Notes: a model not told the origin generated them from the sequence alone. A DNA stretch of 44,952 bases from Pleurocapsales cyanobacterium LEGE 10410 (GCA_015207195.1 JADEXJ010000037.1:1-44952); one strand, 5' to 3'; positions 1 through 8,275 are shown, counted from the stretch's first letter. A program made the numbers and translations.

Positions 1-2
1 GC

Positions 3-728
3 GGACAACTAGAGCTACAGCTACTCAAATTTTTATTAGAAAAGTTGGTTTTAGGTTCTGCTGTGGCAATGGCAGTTATTTTTCAGTCTCAATTTCGTCG
101 TCTTCTCGAACAGATTGGTAGGGGGGAAGTCCTACAGCTGTTTCAGGGTTCGGGCAGACCCAAAACTCAGCCTGATAGCGTGATCGATCGCATTGTCGAA
201 GCGGTCAAAGAACTGTCTCAAAATCGTACTGGCGCGCTGCTGTTGATGGAAACAGCTGGCTCGTTAGAAGAAGAAGATTTTGTATCGGTAGGGGTCGATT
301 TGAATGCGGAAGTTTCTAAAGAACTGATCCAAACTATATTTCAGACTAGTACTCTATTACATGATGGTGCGGTTGTAATCAGTGGTTCGAGGATCTTAGC
401 AGCAGCAGCGATTCTTCCTCTTTCCGAGCGCACCGCCTCCCGTCAGTTAGGAACTCGTCATCGCGCAGCTATGGGAATCACCGAACGGGTAGACAAATGT
501 TTGTGTATTGTGGTCTCCGAGGAAACTGGCTCGATCTCATTGGCTGAGGGCGGAACGTTAAATAGACCCCTAACCAGTAGTAAACTAAAAGAGCTGTTAC
601 AAGCTAGGTTTGCTCCAACAGTCGAACGAGATGCGGTGCGTCTTTCTCGCAAACTTGGTTTTCAGGGGAAAATTCTGCTAGAGCGAGTTTTGCGTTTGTT
701 CTCCTCAGATTCCCGCAAAAAAAATTAA
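3..728 (+). CDS. cdaA: Diadenylate cyclase CdaA (5' end outside the window)
   Basis: The protein condenses two ATP into the second messenger c-di-AMP, which controls osmotic and potassium homeostasis. The reading frame is open from base 3, so this is the 3' part of the gene; the N-terminal membrane helices that anchor CdaA lie mostly outside the window. The DisA_N catalytic signature is complete: LLHDGAVVI carries the DGA motif and TRHRAAMGI carries the RHR motif that contacts ATP phosphates. The hydrophobic stretch before FQSQFRRLLEQ fits the last membrane helix and linker. A basic tail follows the catalytic domain. uppS starts 60 bp downstream on the same strand, an arrangement common in cyanobacteria, so co-transcription is likely. 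Confidence 0.92.
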   Translation, partial: GQLELQLLKFLLEKLVLGSAVAMAVIFQSQFRRLLEQIGRGEVLQLFQGSGRPKTQPDSVIDRIVEAVKELSQNRTGALLLMETAGSLEEEDFVSVGVDLNAEVSKELIQTIFQTSTLLHDGAVVISGSRILAAAAILPLSERTASRQLGTRHRAAMGITERVDKCLCIVVSEETGSISLAEGGTLNRPLTSSKLKELLQARFAPTVERDAVRLSRKLGFQGKILLERVLRLFSSDSRKKN

Positions 729-788
729 GTCCAATTTCTGTTTCCTAGCCTGTATTTTTACATTAGCATTATCGAGTCAGATTAAAAG

Positions 789-1547
789 ATGAGCGTAGAA
801 CCGCCAGTCACTTTGCAACAGCTACCTGCTGATTTGGACAAAAACCGCCTGCCAAAACACGTAGCGGTAATTATGGATGGTAATGGTCGCTGGGCTAAAA
901 ACCAAGGTAAACCCCGTATTGTCGGTCATCAAAAGGGCGCAGATACTCTTAAGGATTTGTTGCGCTGCTGTAAAGATTGGGGCATTCCTGCTTTGACTGC
1001 CTATGCTTTTTCGACGGAAAACTGGGGACGACCACGTACAGAAGTACAGTTTTTAATGACCTTGTTTGAACGGGTACTACGACGTGAATTACAGGAGATG
1101 AAACAAGAAAACGTCAAAATTCGTTTTGTGGGTAATTTGCTCGATTTGCCAGACTCTCTACGTCAAGAAATAGACCGCTCAATGGCAGATACTCAAGACA
1201 ACCAAGGGATTCAGTTTACCGTTGCCACTAACTATGGGGGGCGACATGAGATTATTCAAGCCTGTCGGGCGATCGCCTCAAAAGTAGAACATGGATACTT
1301 GAAAACAGCTCAGATTGATGAAGAGCTATTTGAACAGCACCTTTATACCCAGGGAATTCCCCATCCCGATCTTTTAATTCGCACCAGTGGCGAAATGCGA
1401 ATCAGCAATTTCTTGCTTTGGCAAATGGCTTATGCAGAAATCTATGTTACTCCTACCCTATGGCCAGACTTTAATCGGGTTGAGTTTCACAAAGCTTTAG
1501 CTACCTATCAGCAGCGCGAGCGACGCTTTGGTAAAGTCCAATCTTAG
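789..1547 (+). CDS. uppS: Isoprenyl transferase (undecaprenyl diphosphate synthase)
   Basis: The enzyme adds isopentenyl diphosphate units in cis configuration to farnesyl diphosphate, making the C55 lipid carrier for peptidoglycan and polysaccharide export. At 252 aa it has normal length. [13 protein letters not shown] carries the catalytic Asp and the diphosphate-binding loop (about residues 25-37), [12 protein letters not shown] is the second family motif, and [19 protein letters not shown] followed by [13 protein letters not shown] is the C-terminal signature with the Arg residues that bind isopentenyl diphosphate. The start at ATG 789 leaves a short variable N-terminus, as in other cyanobacterial UppS proteins. 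It follows cdaA and precedes the SRP RNA gene. Confidence 0.95.
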   Translation: MSVEPPVTLQQLPADLDKNRLPKHVAVIMDGNGRWAKNQGKPRIVGHQKGADTLKDLLRCCKDWGIPALTAYAFSTENWGRPRTEVQFLMTLFERVLRRELQEMKQENVKIRFVGNLLDLPDSLRQEIDRSMADTQDNQGIQFTVATNYGGRHEIIQACRAIASKVEHGYLKTAQIDEELFEQHLYTQGIPHPDLLIRTSGEMRISNFLLWQMAYAEIYVTPTLWPDFNRVEFHKALATYQQRERRFGKVQS

Positions 1548-1603
1548 AGTTTAATTTTCAACTAGCCAAATTTAAACTTCAAATCAGCAAGGACAACAAA
1601 TAT

Positions 1604-1611
1604 GCTATACT
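1604..1611 (+). promoter_or_regulatory. Extended -10 promoter element of the SRP RNA gene
   Basis: The sequence tgctatact combines an extended TG with the hexamer TATACT at 1606-1611, placed 7-8 bases before the predicted 5' end of the SRP RNA stem. I see no convincing -35 hexamer at the right distance. The position relative to the RNA is the main support. Confidence 0.5.
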
Positions 1612-1618
1612 AGTTTGT

Positions 1619-1713
1619 GATTCGGACTCATGCAGTATTAACGCCCGAACCTTGTCAGGGTCGGAAGACAGCAGCAATAAGGGATGCTTAGCACAGGCGT
1701 GATATCCGAATCG
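1619..1713 (+). ncRNA. ffs: Signal recognition particle RNA (small bacterial 4.5S type)
   Basis: This RNA binds Ffh and targets membrane proteins to the translocon. The universally conserved apical domain is visible at 1653-1674: gtcagggtcggaagacagcagc with its GGAA tetraloop and AGCAGC strand (split here as gtcagggtcgg and aagacagcagc). The outer stem is closed by gattcgga at 1619-1626 pairing with tccgaatc at 1705-1712, so the whole molecule is about 95 nt, the usual size of cyanobacterial scRNA. An extended -10 element sits just upstream. No strong intrinsic terminator follows directly; a hairpin lies at 1718-1750. Confidence 0.92.
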
Positions 1714-2043
1714 CTTATTATTTGGTAGTCTCGCTTCAAGAGCCAAATAACTATACTTCCGATACTCGTTTCAGCAGTATCATGGCAGTAATGTCAGCAA
1801 AGATAGAACACAGTTGAGATTGCTATCGTTAAACAAGGCAACAAGCGTCAAGCTATCACATAGCTGCCTCGATCTTTTTTACCTTTGGGACATAAGCCAT
1901 CCTAAAACAGTATGGTTTTATGTTAGTTACTAACAGATATTAAGAGAGATCGCCATTAAATTGAACTCACCCGCTCAAATTGTTTTAAATTAAAACTGAG
2001 TTTTATTTGATCGACAACTGGCTTGAAGTTAACCTAAATACCG
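1714..2043 (+). other. Spacer with two hairpins, no gene seen
   Basis: About 330 bp separate the SRP RNA from the next gene. Two inverted repeats stand out: ttatttgg at 1718-1725 with ccaaataa at 1743-1750, possibly the 3' end of the SRP transcript but without a T-run; and cataa/ttatg plus ccat/atgg between 1891 and 1922, which could form a two-part hairpin in the leader of the 2044 gene. A run of T at 1873-1880 follows no clear stem. I see no credible open reading frame. Confidence 0.4.
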
Positions 2044-3783
2044 ATGACTATATCAGTTCCAGAGCGATCGCGCGCCCAAGAATCTAGAGCAGCGATCGAG
2101 CGCATTTACGTAATCATGCGCCATTTATTCGTGCGGGGTCACTACAAACCTAGTGGCGTTTCGGGTTCGGCTTTGAGTGAGGCTTTGCTAACCCTTCAGC
2201 CCGAAATATACGGTTCGATGGCAGATACGGAAAAAGTAGAATTAAACGGATTGGCATATGTGACCGCTCGTTTACCCAAAGGAATTGAGAGATGTCGTTT
2301 TGTCAGGTTAATTGCAGCCGAAGGCTATAACAATTCGGGATTTGAAAAGATCATTCCTGCCAAACGCCGTCGCAACTGCTATCGCATCGACGAAGAAACG
2401 ATGTTAATTGAGGTAACTAGGGGACGTAGCGAAATTTATGATATTTTGACCCATCTGACTTTTATCTACATTGAGGCTGATAAAATTAGGGCGCATGCTT
2501 TAAATGAAGGTCGCCCTACCCAAGAATGGTTGAAGTTAGAAAAGATCGTTCTAGAAATGCCTACCGTAAATCTTGCTATCGAGGAGGTAGAAGTCAGACA
2601 GCAGGCTATTTCTTATACTAGTACTCTTTTGGGACGTACTTTTGAAGAGACGGTGGAAGCAGAACATCGGTTTAGGCAGGGCGAACCCCATAACAATAGT
2701 TTGTTTCAAATAGTTTATTGGCTGGGTCGGGTCGCAATCGAGGAGATGCAGCACGGTCAGGATTATGCTGCACGTATTGGGAGCGATCGCCAGATTACTT
2801 TTAGTTCGGCATTAAGAGAACGCATTGGCAATCATATTCATGGAGAAAGGTGGGCAACCGATGTCAAAAAGTTTCTCTGGTCGCGTAATTTATGGCAACG
2901 TCCGCTACACATCATTAGTGCCAATCTTCACAGCATTCTTAATTGTCTTTATGCCTTTCCCGTCTTGAAGCAGCAGATAGGTAAAGAATCTATAGAAGAA
3001 ATTGCCCACCATTTAAGCTTGCCCGAAAATCTCAATCTCAATCAAGAAGTATTAGAATTTGCTCTACAGCACGGAATGTATTACCTCGAAGATCGGGCGG
3101 GAACTAATATTCACGTACAGATTTTTGATACTGCCATGCTGCCCAGAGATTTACTATCTCCTGAGTTGCAGCTTAAGCCATTATTAATCGAAGAACAACC
3201 AGTAATTTTGGTAATGGATTACGCTTTTGGCGAACAAGCTTTTGAATTATTTGATGAGTTGCTTAAGCCTTACAAAGAAAAATCTAAAAAGCTGAATTTG
3301 GTTTCTATTTCTATTATGGGTAAAGCAGGAACTTTGGTTGGCAATAAGGGAGATTTAATGCTGCCGACGGCGCATATTTTTGAGGGAACGGCAGATAACT
3401 ATCCTTTTGAGAATGACATGAGTAGACAGGATTTCCAAGGGTTAGACATTCCCGTTCACGAAGGGGCTTTGTTAACCGTCTTGGGAACTTCTCTACAAAA
3501 CGCCGACGTTTTAGACTACTTTAGAAGCTCTTCTTGGAACGTTGTCGGTTTAGAAATGGAGGGAGCGCACTTACAAAAGGCAATTCAGGCAGCAGCCAAA
3601 ATTCGTAAAAGCATTAACGAAAACGTAATTTTACGTTACGTCTACTACGCTTCGGACAATCCTTTAATGACCAACGGTACTCTAGCTTCGGGTAGTTTAG
3701 GACAAACTGGAGTCAAACCTACTTATGCGATCGCCTTAAAGTTTTTGAACAAGATTTTCGCTCAATCTCAATCAGTCTCCTAA
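2044..3783 (+). CDS. Conserved protein with purine nucleoside phosphorylase-like C-terminal domain
   Basis: A 579-aa protein of unknown function. The C-terminal part (about residues 385-575) resembles the nucleoside phosphorylase/nucleosidase fold: VSISIMGKAGTLVGNKGD looks like the phosphate-loop region and VVGLEMEGAHL matches the EMEGA signature that holds the nucleoside ribose in PNP/UDP phosphorylases and AMP nucleosidases. The N-terminal 380 residues are helical, lack recognisable motifs and carry no signal peptide or membrane span, so it is probably cytosolic. I think this is the family called DUF6909, but I cannot verify that. A nucleosidase role would be inference only. ATG 2044 is the first good start; no clear Shine-Dalgarno precedes it. 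The 83-aa gene follows after 35 bp and may be co-transcribed. Confidence 0.7.
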   Translation: MTISVPERSRAQESRAAIERIYVIMRHLFVRGHYKPSGVSGSALSEALLTLQPEIYGSMADTEKVELNGLAYVTARLPKGIERCRFVRLIAAEGYNNSGFEKIIPAKRRRNCYRIDEETMLIEVTRGRSEIYDILTHLTFIYIEADKIRAHALNEGRPTQEWLKLEKIVLEMPTVNLAIEEVEVRQQAISYTSTLLGRTFEETVEAEHRFRQGEPHNNSLFQIVYWLGRVAIEEMQHGQDYAARIGSDRQITFSSALRERIGNHIHGERWATDVKKFLWSRNLWQRPLHIISANLHSILNCLYAFPVLKQQIGKESIEEIAHHLSLPENLNLNQEVLEFALQHGMYYLEDRAGTNIHVQIFDTAMLPRDLLSPELQLKPLLIEEQPVILVMDYAFGEQAFELFDELLKPYKEKSKKLNLVSISIMGKAGTLVGNKGDLMLPTAHIFEGTADNYPFENDMSRQDFQGLDIPVHEGALLTVLGTSLQNADVLDYFRSSSWNVVGLEMEGAHLQKAIQAAAKIRKSINENVILRYVYYASDNPLMTNGTLASGSLGQTGVKPTYAIALKFLNKIFAQSQSVS

Positions 3784-3818
3784 TTCACCTGTTCGACTAT
3801 TAAGTCCAAGATAATGCA

Positions 3819-4070
3819 ATGGATTTTTCTCAGCTAAAAAAATTAATCGCTAATTCTACCTATCGCGAACTGGGATTGAGAGCTAAAGAATACCTACAAT
3901 ATCAAAATGCAGACGGTGAAGAGCAGGATTTGGCGCGAATTACTATGTATAACTGTATGGTCGGTTTCTTAAAAGATTTGGGCATGGAACAACAGCAAGC
4001 CGAAGCCTATTGCGATCGCGAAGATAATTTAGCCGAGCTAGCTCAGTATATTAGTTCTATCTTGGGATAG
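3819..4070 (+). CDS. Small conserved cyanobacterial protein, function unknown
   Basis: An 83-aa helical, acidic protein beginning MDFSQLKKLIANSTYRELG. It has no signal peptide, membrane helix or metal motif. It lies 35 bp after the 2044 gene on the same strand. A diverged copy of its last 19 codons is found at 4888-4946, behind the next gene, with most differences at synonymous positions. That pattern argues that the reading frame is real and has been under protein-level selection. Confidence 0.7.
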   Translation: MDFSQLKKLIANSTYRELGLRAKEYLQYQNADGEEQDLARITMYNCMVGFLKDLGMEQQQAEAYCDREDNLAELAQYISSILG

Positions 4071-4189
4071 ATAAATTGAAATATTTGTCTGTTGGTGTTT
4101 GATTAGCAATCCACAATTAATCTTTTCAACCTTTAAGATAGAAACCAGAAGTATCGATTCTATGATAAAGCTATAGCAAGCTAAAGCAT

Positions 4190-4903
4190 ATGACATTTTT
4201 GTATCCAGGTGAATTCATTGCAGATTATAAATCGTGTCAGAATCAAGAAGATTTAAAGCGAATGATTGAAAGCATTCATCAAGAGCTACTTCCTAATCTT
4301 CAGCTTGAAAGTATCGAGCCTCATAACCCTGTTGTAGTGCATCACGTTCCAGAGCCATGGCAACTTTTAGGAATAGGAAACTATGCTGGTGTATTCTACC
4401 ATTCAGAGTATGAAGATCTGGTAGTAAAAATTTATGCTCCTGGGCGTTTGGGTTGGTCGGAAGAGTTGGAAGTGTATCGTCGTTTGGGTCTTCATTCTGA
4501 GTTCTCGACCTGTTTTTATGCAGAAAACAATTTTTTGGTTTTAAAAAGACTCTATGGAGTAACCCTGTATGACTGTATGAATCAGGGTTTAAAAATTCCT
4601 CCACGGGTAATCGAAGATATTGATCGCGCTTTAGAATATGCTCGTAGTCGCGGATTATATCCTCATGACATTCATGGACGCAATGTAATGATGTCAGAAG
4701 GTAAGGGATTAGTTGTAGATATATCAGATTTTTTACGGGAAGAACCTTGTTTAGCTTGGGACGATTTAAAGAAAGCGTATTATTACCTGTATCTGCCCTT
4801 CTTTTCCTGGCATAGATTACAATTACCCTATTTTGTTTTAGATTTAGTTCGCACTAACTACCGCTTCTTCCGTCGCTTTCTTGACACGCGATCGCGAAGA
4901 TAA
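4190..4903 (+). CDS. Protein kinase-like (aminoglycoside/serine-threonine kinase fold) protein
   Basis: A 237-aa protein with a reduced protein-kinase fold. LVVKIYAPG has the Lys expected of the ATP-binding beta strand (about residue 83), SEELEVYRRLG could supply the paired Glu of helix C, LYPHDIHGRNVMM has the catalytic-loop pattern HDxxxxN (about residues 160-170), and GLVVDISDF replaces the usual DFG-type metal site with D-I-S-D-F. The C-lobe is short and ends in an aromatic, basic helix. Substrate is unknown. The last codons run in a different frame through a HIP1 octamer into a duplicated tail of the 3819 gene (4888-4946), so the present C-terminus DTRSRR was probably created by rearrangement. 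Confidence 0.72.
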   Translation: MTFLYPGEFIADYKSCQNQEDLKRMIESIHQELLPNLQLESIEPHNPVVVHHVPEPWQLLGIGNYAGVFYHSEYEDLVVKIYAPGRLGWSEELEVYRRLGLHSEFSTCFYAENNFLVLKRLYGVTLYDCMNQGLKIPPRVIEDIDRALEYARSRGLYPHDIHGRNVMMSEGKGLVVDISDFLREEPCLAWDDLKKAYYYLYLPFFSWHRLQLPYFVLDLVRTNYRFFRRFLDTRSRR

Positions 4904-4946
4904 TTTAACCGAACTAGCTCAATATATTAATTCGATTTTGGGCTAG
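4888..4946 (+). pseudogene. Duplicated 3' tail of the 83-aa gene at 3819-4070
   Basis: These 59 bases align without gaps to 4012-4070, the end of the 83-aa gene, with 52 identities by my count. Both copies begin exactly at gcgatcgc. The frame translates RDREDNLTELAQYINSILG and then stop, against CDREDNLAELAQYISSILG in the intact gene. Only two of the differences after the first codon change an amino acid. This suggests the tail comes from a once functional paralogue or allele, not from drift of a dead copy. The overlapping kinase-like gene stops inside it at 4903 in another frame. Confidence 0.8.
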
Positions 4947-4984
4947 GTTACAATTCTAGGTTTATATCAAACAACAATTTAAAA

Positions 4985-5266
4985 AGTTTTATTGGCAATC
5001 GCGAACCTCTAGATCTAAATTTGCTCAAGAGTAAAAGCGTTACTTTTGCCTGGGAATTTATGTTCACTAAATCCCAGTTCCATACCCCAGACTTAGCATC
5101 CCAGGGAAAATTGTTAAACCGAGTATCCCAGCTAGGGGAACGGGAAATCATTAAAACCACCCTGAAAGAAAATTTGGGAGTTTTAAACTCGGAGAATATG
5201 GCGATCGCTCATGCCAAGCTAGAATCAGGTAAAACTATTGGCAAACTAGGCTTGACGGGGTTTTAA
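4985..5266 (+). pseudogene. 3' remnant of a zinc-type alcohol dehydrogenase/quinone oxidoreductase
   Basis: From about 4991 the frame reads IGNREPLDLNLLKSKS and then VTFAWEFMFTKSQFHTPD, ILNRVSQLG-like and KTTLKENLGVLNSEN segments, ending KLGLTGF and stop. This is the typical C-terminus of medium-chain (MDR) zinc-binding alcohol dehydrogenases of the NADPH:quinone-oxidoreductase-like group, which are about 335-345 aa. Only about 90 residues remain: the catalytic domain and Rossmann nucleotide site are absent, and no good start codon precedes it. Homology fades at about 4985, so it is a 5'-truncated relic of a rearrangement. Its stop overlaps the stop of the convergent 5263-5478 gene. Confidence 0.75.
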
Positions 5267-5478
5267 AGCAGTTTGTAAGATTCGACTTCTAAAACTGCAC
5301 CGATCATCGCGGTAGTCATAATATCTTCACGGATCTTACCCTTGACCTCTACCTCAATTCCTTCTTGTTTTAATTCCGCTGCGGGATCTTTTAGCTCGTA
5401 AGTCGTACCATCGTTGGTTACCAATGCCCACGTACCAAAACCAAAACCTTTTTTTTCAATTTTTCCCGTTACCGTCAT
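5263..5478 (-). CDS. Small beta-rich (OB-like) conserved protein
   Basis: A 71-aa protein starting MTVTGKIEKKGFGFGTWALV. Alternating hydrophobic residues and glycines (GxIxxxGFGFGTWxL, then TYELKD, then VEVKGKI) suggest a small single OB-type beta barrel. There is no signal peptide or membrane helix. Function is unknown; similar short proteins occur in cyanobacteria as far as I recall. Its stop overlaps by four bases the stop of the dehydrogenase relic on the other strand, so the relic may also act as the boundary of this gene's transcript. Confidence 0.65.
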   Translation of the reverse strand: MTVTGKIEKKGFGFGTWALVTNDGTTYELKDPAAELKQEGIEVEVKGKIREDIMTTAMIGAVLEVESYKLL

Positions 5479-5553
5479 CTTTAGCTACCTCGTTAACTAT
5501 AGAAATACATACTTATGTTAGAACGCCTATCATCCCGCTTCTAAGAAACAAAA

Positions 5554-6000
5554 TCAACTGCTATAAAATACCGATTTGTTGCTTTCATCAACAGGCCAAT
5601 CTTCATTTTGACCACCAATAATTAATTTGTTAATCTGCACAAATTCTCGATTTAACTGGTTAATTGCATTGATTAAAATATCGATCGCAATTAGATCGCT
5701 TGTTCCAAGATCGAACCAACATCTACCCCATACCCCCAAGTATTCGATATCACCCATATTGTGCATGGGAGACATCAGAGCATTATCTAAATCTGCCGTA
5801 TCATATTCCATGTAGCTGATTTCTACACCTGCATCTTGCACGCGAAGATTTTCAGCATTAAAGCCACCTAGCTTACCAAGATAAAACCAGGAATCTAGTA
5901 ATTCTTCAATGTACTGTTGCTCCATTCTGGAAGGAATAGTGGGAAATTCTAGCCATATCCATAGATCGAAAGGATTGAATTCTCTAAATTGCACTTCCAT
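5554..6000 (-). CDS. DUF3531 family protein
   Basis: A protein of 148 aa if it starts at the ATG at 6000 (MEVQFREFNPFDLWIWLEF), where family members begin. A longer frame to 6078 adds 26 hydrophobic residues that look like untranslated leader, so I chose the shorter form. Family-typical segments are SWFYLGKLGGFNAENL, ISYMEYD, WGRCWFDLGTSD and IIGGQNEDWPVDES. DUF3531 occurs in cyanobacteria and, as plastid-targeted proteins, in plants; biochemical function is not established. It is predicted soluble. It faces the peptidase gene across a 124-bp divergent spacer. Confidence 0.85.
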   Translation of the reverse strand: MEVQFREFNPFDLWIWLEFPTIPSRMEQQYIEELLDSWFYLGKLGGFNAENLRVQDAGVEISYMEYDTADLDNALMSPMHNMGDIEYLGVWGRCWFDLGTSDLIAIDILINAINQLNREFVQINKLIIGGQNEDWPVDESNKSVFYSS

Positions 6001-6124
6001 AATTTTTGATAGGTAAAGAATACAAAAAAATACTAGTATAAAATATTCTAAAGTTGAAAGTTTTACTATCGTCAGCAAAAAGCTACAGTTTTGAAAGCGT
6101 TTTAAACAGCAAATCTTATAATTA

Positions 6125-6643
6125 ATGCCTGCTCAACTTCTTCTAACTTCTTTTCAAACCTGGCTACCTCATCAAACATTAAACTCTTCTGATGTTTTAT
6201 TGGAAATAATACAAGAACGGCAATTCGATTCAAATTCTTTATTTTTTCTCAGAAAGCTTCCTGTAAATGTAGAATGGGCTGCCGATCGAGTTGTTGAGAC
6301 AATAGAATTAGTAAATCCTCAAGGCGTTGTCTGTTGTGGAATGGCAGAAACCAGGAAGATAATAACTGTAGAATCTAATGCCGTGTGTGGAGAAAACTGC
6401 ATTTTTACTGAAGTGAATCTGAATCAATTAGTTGACCGTTTAGCCGATGCTAAAATCAGTCACGATGCAGGAAAGTTTGTTTGTGAAGGTTTATATTATC
6501 AGGTTTTAAACTATATTCGTGCTGCCAGCTTGCATCTTCCGTGCATTTTTGTGCATATTCCTACGATCGATATCAATAATGTAAAGACGATTGAGCAAGA
6601 TTTTAATGCTATTATTCGCTTTATGCAGGGTGCTGAAGAATAA
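6125..6643 (+). CDS. Pyrrolidone-carboxylate peptidase-like protein (peptidase C15)
   Basis: Members remove N-terminal pyroglutamate from peptides. The 172-aa protein is shorter than the usual 200-215 aa. The catalytic triad positions can be recognised: Glu in CCGMAETRKI, Cys in HDAGKFVCEGLYYQVL and His in CIFVHIPT. The N-terminal strand LLLTSFQTW corresponds to the family's LVTGFEPF segment but has lost the Gly-Phe pair, so substrate range may differ. No signal peptide; likely cytosolic. It stands alone on this strand after a divergent spacer with the DUF3531 gene. Confidence 0.8.
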   Translation: MPAQLLLTSFQTWLPHQTLNSSDVLLEIIQERQFDSNSLFFLRKLPVNVEWAADRVVETIELVNPQGVVCCGMAETRKIITVESNAVCGENCIFTEVNLNQLVDRLADAKISHDAGKFVCEGLYYQVLNYIRAASLHLPCIFVHIPTIDINNVKTIEQDFNAIIRFMQGAEE

Positions 6644-6858
6644 GTTGGTATTAAAGACTTTTCTATAAGATTTTTCTATAAAAATAGAGCCAAACTGGAA
6701 CACGCCAGAAAATCGCCCCCTACTGGTTTCTGCACTAATAAACATTTCCAAGTTATGCTGTGCTTTGACGATAGTTTCTTATAAAATTGGGCGTAGCCTG
6801 CACTTGGCGATCGCATTTTGACTCGTTAATAAAATTATTTAGTTACGAAAATTGTATC

Positions 6859-6969
6859 TTAACTTTCTCTTTGGTCTTTATCGGTTTGGATAAACAAAAT
6901 AAGCAGAAAGACAGTAGGAACTAAAACGAATAAGATAGTGGCTACAAATCCTAAATCATTAACTTCCAT
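6859..6969 (-). CDS. psbM: Photosystem II reaction centre protein M
   Basis: A 36-aa single-helix subunit at the photosystem II dimer interface. [19 protein letters not shown] followed by [14 protein letters not shown] matches PsbM throughout. The frame is open upstream to 7041, but the family begins at the ATG at 6969, so the extra 24 codons are untranslated leader. The protein is short enough to be missed by automatic calling. The ferredoxin gene lies about 90 bp upstream on the same strand; co-transcription of a photosynthetic electron carrier and a PSII subunit is plausible but not shown. Confidence 0.95.
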   Translation of the reverse strand: MEVNDLGFVATILFVLVPTVFLLILFIQTDKDQRES

Positions 6970-7058
6970 ATATATAGCAGCTCCTAAGTAAGTGATTATT
7001 AAAATAGCATCATTATCTAGGATATCATTACTTAGGGTCATAGCTGCACCAACAGTAA

Positions 7059-7373
7059 TTATTTCTTTTTAGCTGGCTTGGGTTTGGTGATGATAGTAAC
7101 TGGTCCATTGACTAGAGTTTGACAAGCTAAACGATAGTTATCGGGCTTTTTTTTCAATCTGCGCTTTTCAAAATCTGTTTTCGGAGACAAATTTTCCATT
7201 CCTTCGGCAACTTCAACAATACAGGTAGCACATTGACCATAACCCCCACAATTTCTCAGCTTACCTCCAAAGGTATAGATATCAACTCGATTCTGAAGAG
7301 CTTTCTCTCGCAAGTTAGAGCCTTGAGCTGCGATCACTTCTTGATTTTCTTTCTCAAAAGTAATTGTCGTCAT
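7059..7373 (-). CDS. 2Fe-2S ferredoxin
   Basis: A 104-aa electron carrier. The cluster ligands are visible in [11 protein letters not shown] (CX5CX2C, about residues 42-51) and the fourth Cys in RLACQTLV about 32 residues later. The CX5C spacing differs from the CX4C of plant-type PetF and is closer to the adrenodoxin/Isc pattern, so this is probably not the main photosynthetic ferredoxin. The C-terminus is a Lys-rich tail KPKPAKKK. Upstream, aagagagaat about 8 bases before the ATG can serve as ribosome binding site. psbM follows downstream. Confidence 0.88.
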   Translation of the reverse strand: MTTITFEKENQEVIAAQGSNLREKALQNRVDIYTFGGKLRNCGGYGQCATCIVEVAEGMENLSPKTDFEKRRLKKKPDNYRLACQTLVNGPVTIITKPKPAKKK

Positions 7374-7501
7374 AGAAATTCTCTCTTGTTAAATCCTACT
7401 TACTATATATTAAGAAATCATAAGAGATCATACATCGATTTCAATATTTATTATGTTTTAAAATGTGTTGTTCAAAAGAGATTGTCGGTCAAGTCTGGGA
7501 A

Positions 7502-8275
7502 TTAGTTGTTCTTGGTTAAGCAATTCGGTTGCCAGTTCCAACAATCAATTTGCTTAGTGGTTATTAAGGCTGGAGCTGCTACTACCGCGACATAATTGCT
7601 TGCAGGAATAAAAAAGTGCGTTGTCCAACTTGCTACTTTCTTTCCTTCTATTGCTTGTAGACAAGGAGAACCAGCAGAATCTAAAGCTACTTCTGTACGA
7701 GTTAGAGAGCCTGCTAAACCCGTACCGATCGCTTTTAAGTAAGCTTCTTTTGCCGTCCAGATTTTAAAGAATCCTTTCTGTTGTTGTTTTTTGGGCAAAC
7801 TGGCGAGCAATCTATATTCCCCAGGAGAAAAAAAACGTTGGGCGATTTTGAGCGCATCCTCCATTTCTCGTAAATATTCGAGATCTACGCCAATAGGACA
7901 ATTATAGACAAATCCATACAGGGCATAATCTTGTGAATGGGAAACATTAAACTCTAAAGAGCTGTTTAGCATGATGGCTAATTGAGGCTTCCCGCGATCG
8001 CCATACACAAATTTCACCTTACTAGGATTTAGTTGCAAGTAATTTCCTAATAACTGTCTTAAAATTCCTCTAGCTGCGATGAATCTTGCTCGATGTTGGG
8101 CAAAGTGAAATCTATCTGCTCTGGCTACTTCATCGGGGGATAAGCAGGTTTTTAGTCGAGCTATTTCAGCCGTTGGTAAGTTTAAATTGGCACGCCAAAC
8201 ATGAACTCGATCGTTAGCTAATGTCGGCGGTTGTGATGGACTTTTCCAAACTGGCCCTAAATTATTATCTCCCAT
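7502..8275 (-). CDS. 4'-phosphopantetheinyl transferase, Sfp/HetI type
   Basis: The enzyme transfers phosphopantetheine from coenzyme A to a serine of carrier proteins of fatty acid, polyketide or nonribosomal peptide synthases. Motifs are complete: GDRGKPQLA, FNVSHSQDYALYG, the magnesium-binding GVDLEY, and FKIWTAKEAYLKAIGTGL with the catalytic Glu and Lys. Length 257 aa is normal for Sfp. Many cyanobacteria have this type as their only such transferase, serving also the fatty acid carrier; whether that holds here is unknown. It is the last of three leftward genes behind cpeY (39 bp after the hydrolase). Confidence 0.93.
   Translation of the reverse strand: MGDNNLGPVWKSPSQPPTLANDRVHVWRANLNLPTAEIARLKTCLSPDEVARADRFHFAQHRARFIAARGILRQLLGNYLQLNPSKVKFVYGDRGKPQLAIMLNSSLEFNVSHSQDYALYGFVYNCPIGVDLEYLREMEDALKIAQRFFSPGEYRLLASLPKKQQQKGFFKIWTAKEAYLKAIGTGLAGSLTRTEVALDSAGSPCLQAIEGKKVASWTTHFFIPASNYVAVVAAPALITTKQIDCWNWQPNCLTKNN

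Noticed and set aside
4948-5160. Leftward frame of 70 codons opposite the dehydrogenase relic
   Set aside because: It is antisense to a frame with clear homology to MDR dehydrogenases and has no ribosome site or known motif.
6001-6078. N-terminal extension of the DUF3531 protein, resembling a signal peptide
   Set aside because: Family members start at the MEVQFREF-like position, and the extra hydrophobic residues are more likely AT-rich leader sequence.
6970-7041. N-terminal extension of PsbM by 24 codons
   Set aside because: PsbM is 33-36 residues long in all cyanobacteria I know and begins MEVNxLGF-like; the extension has no place in the photosystem structure.
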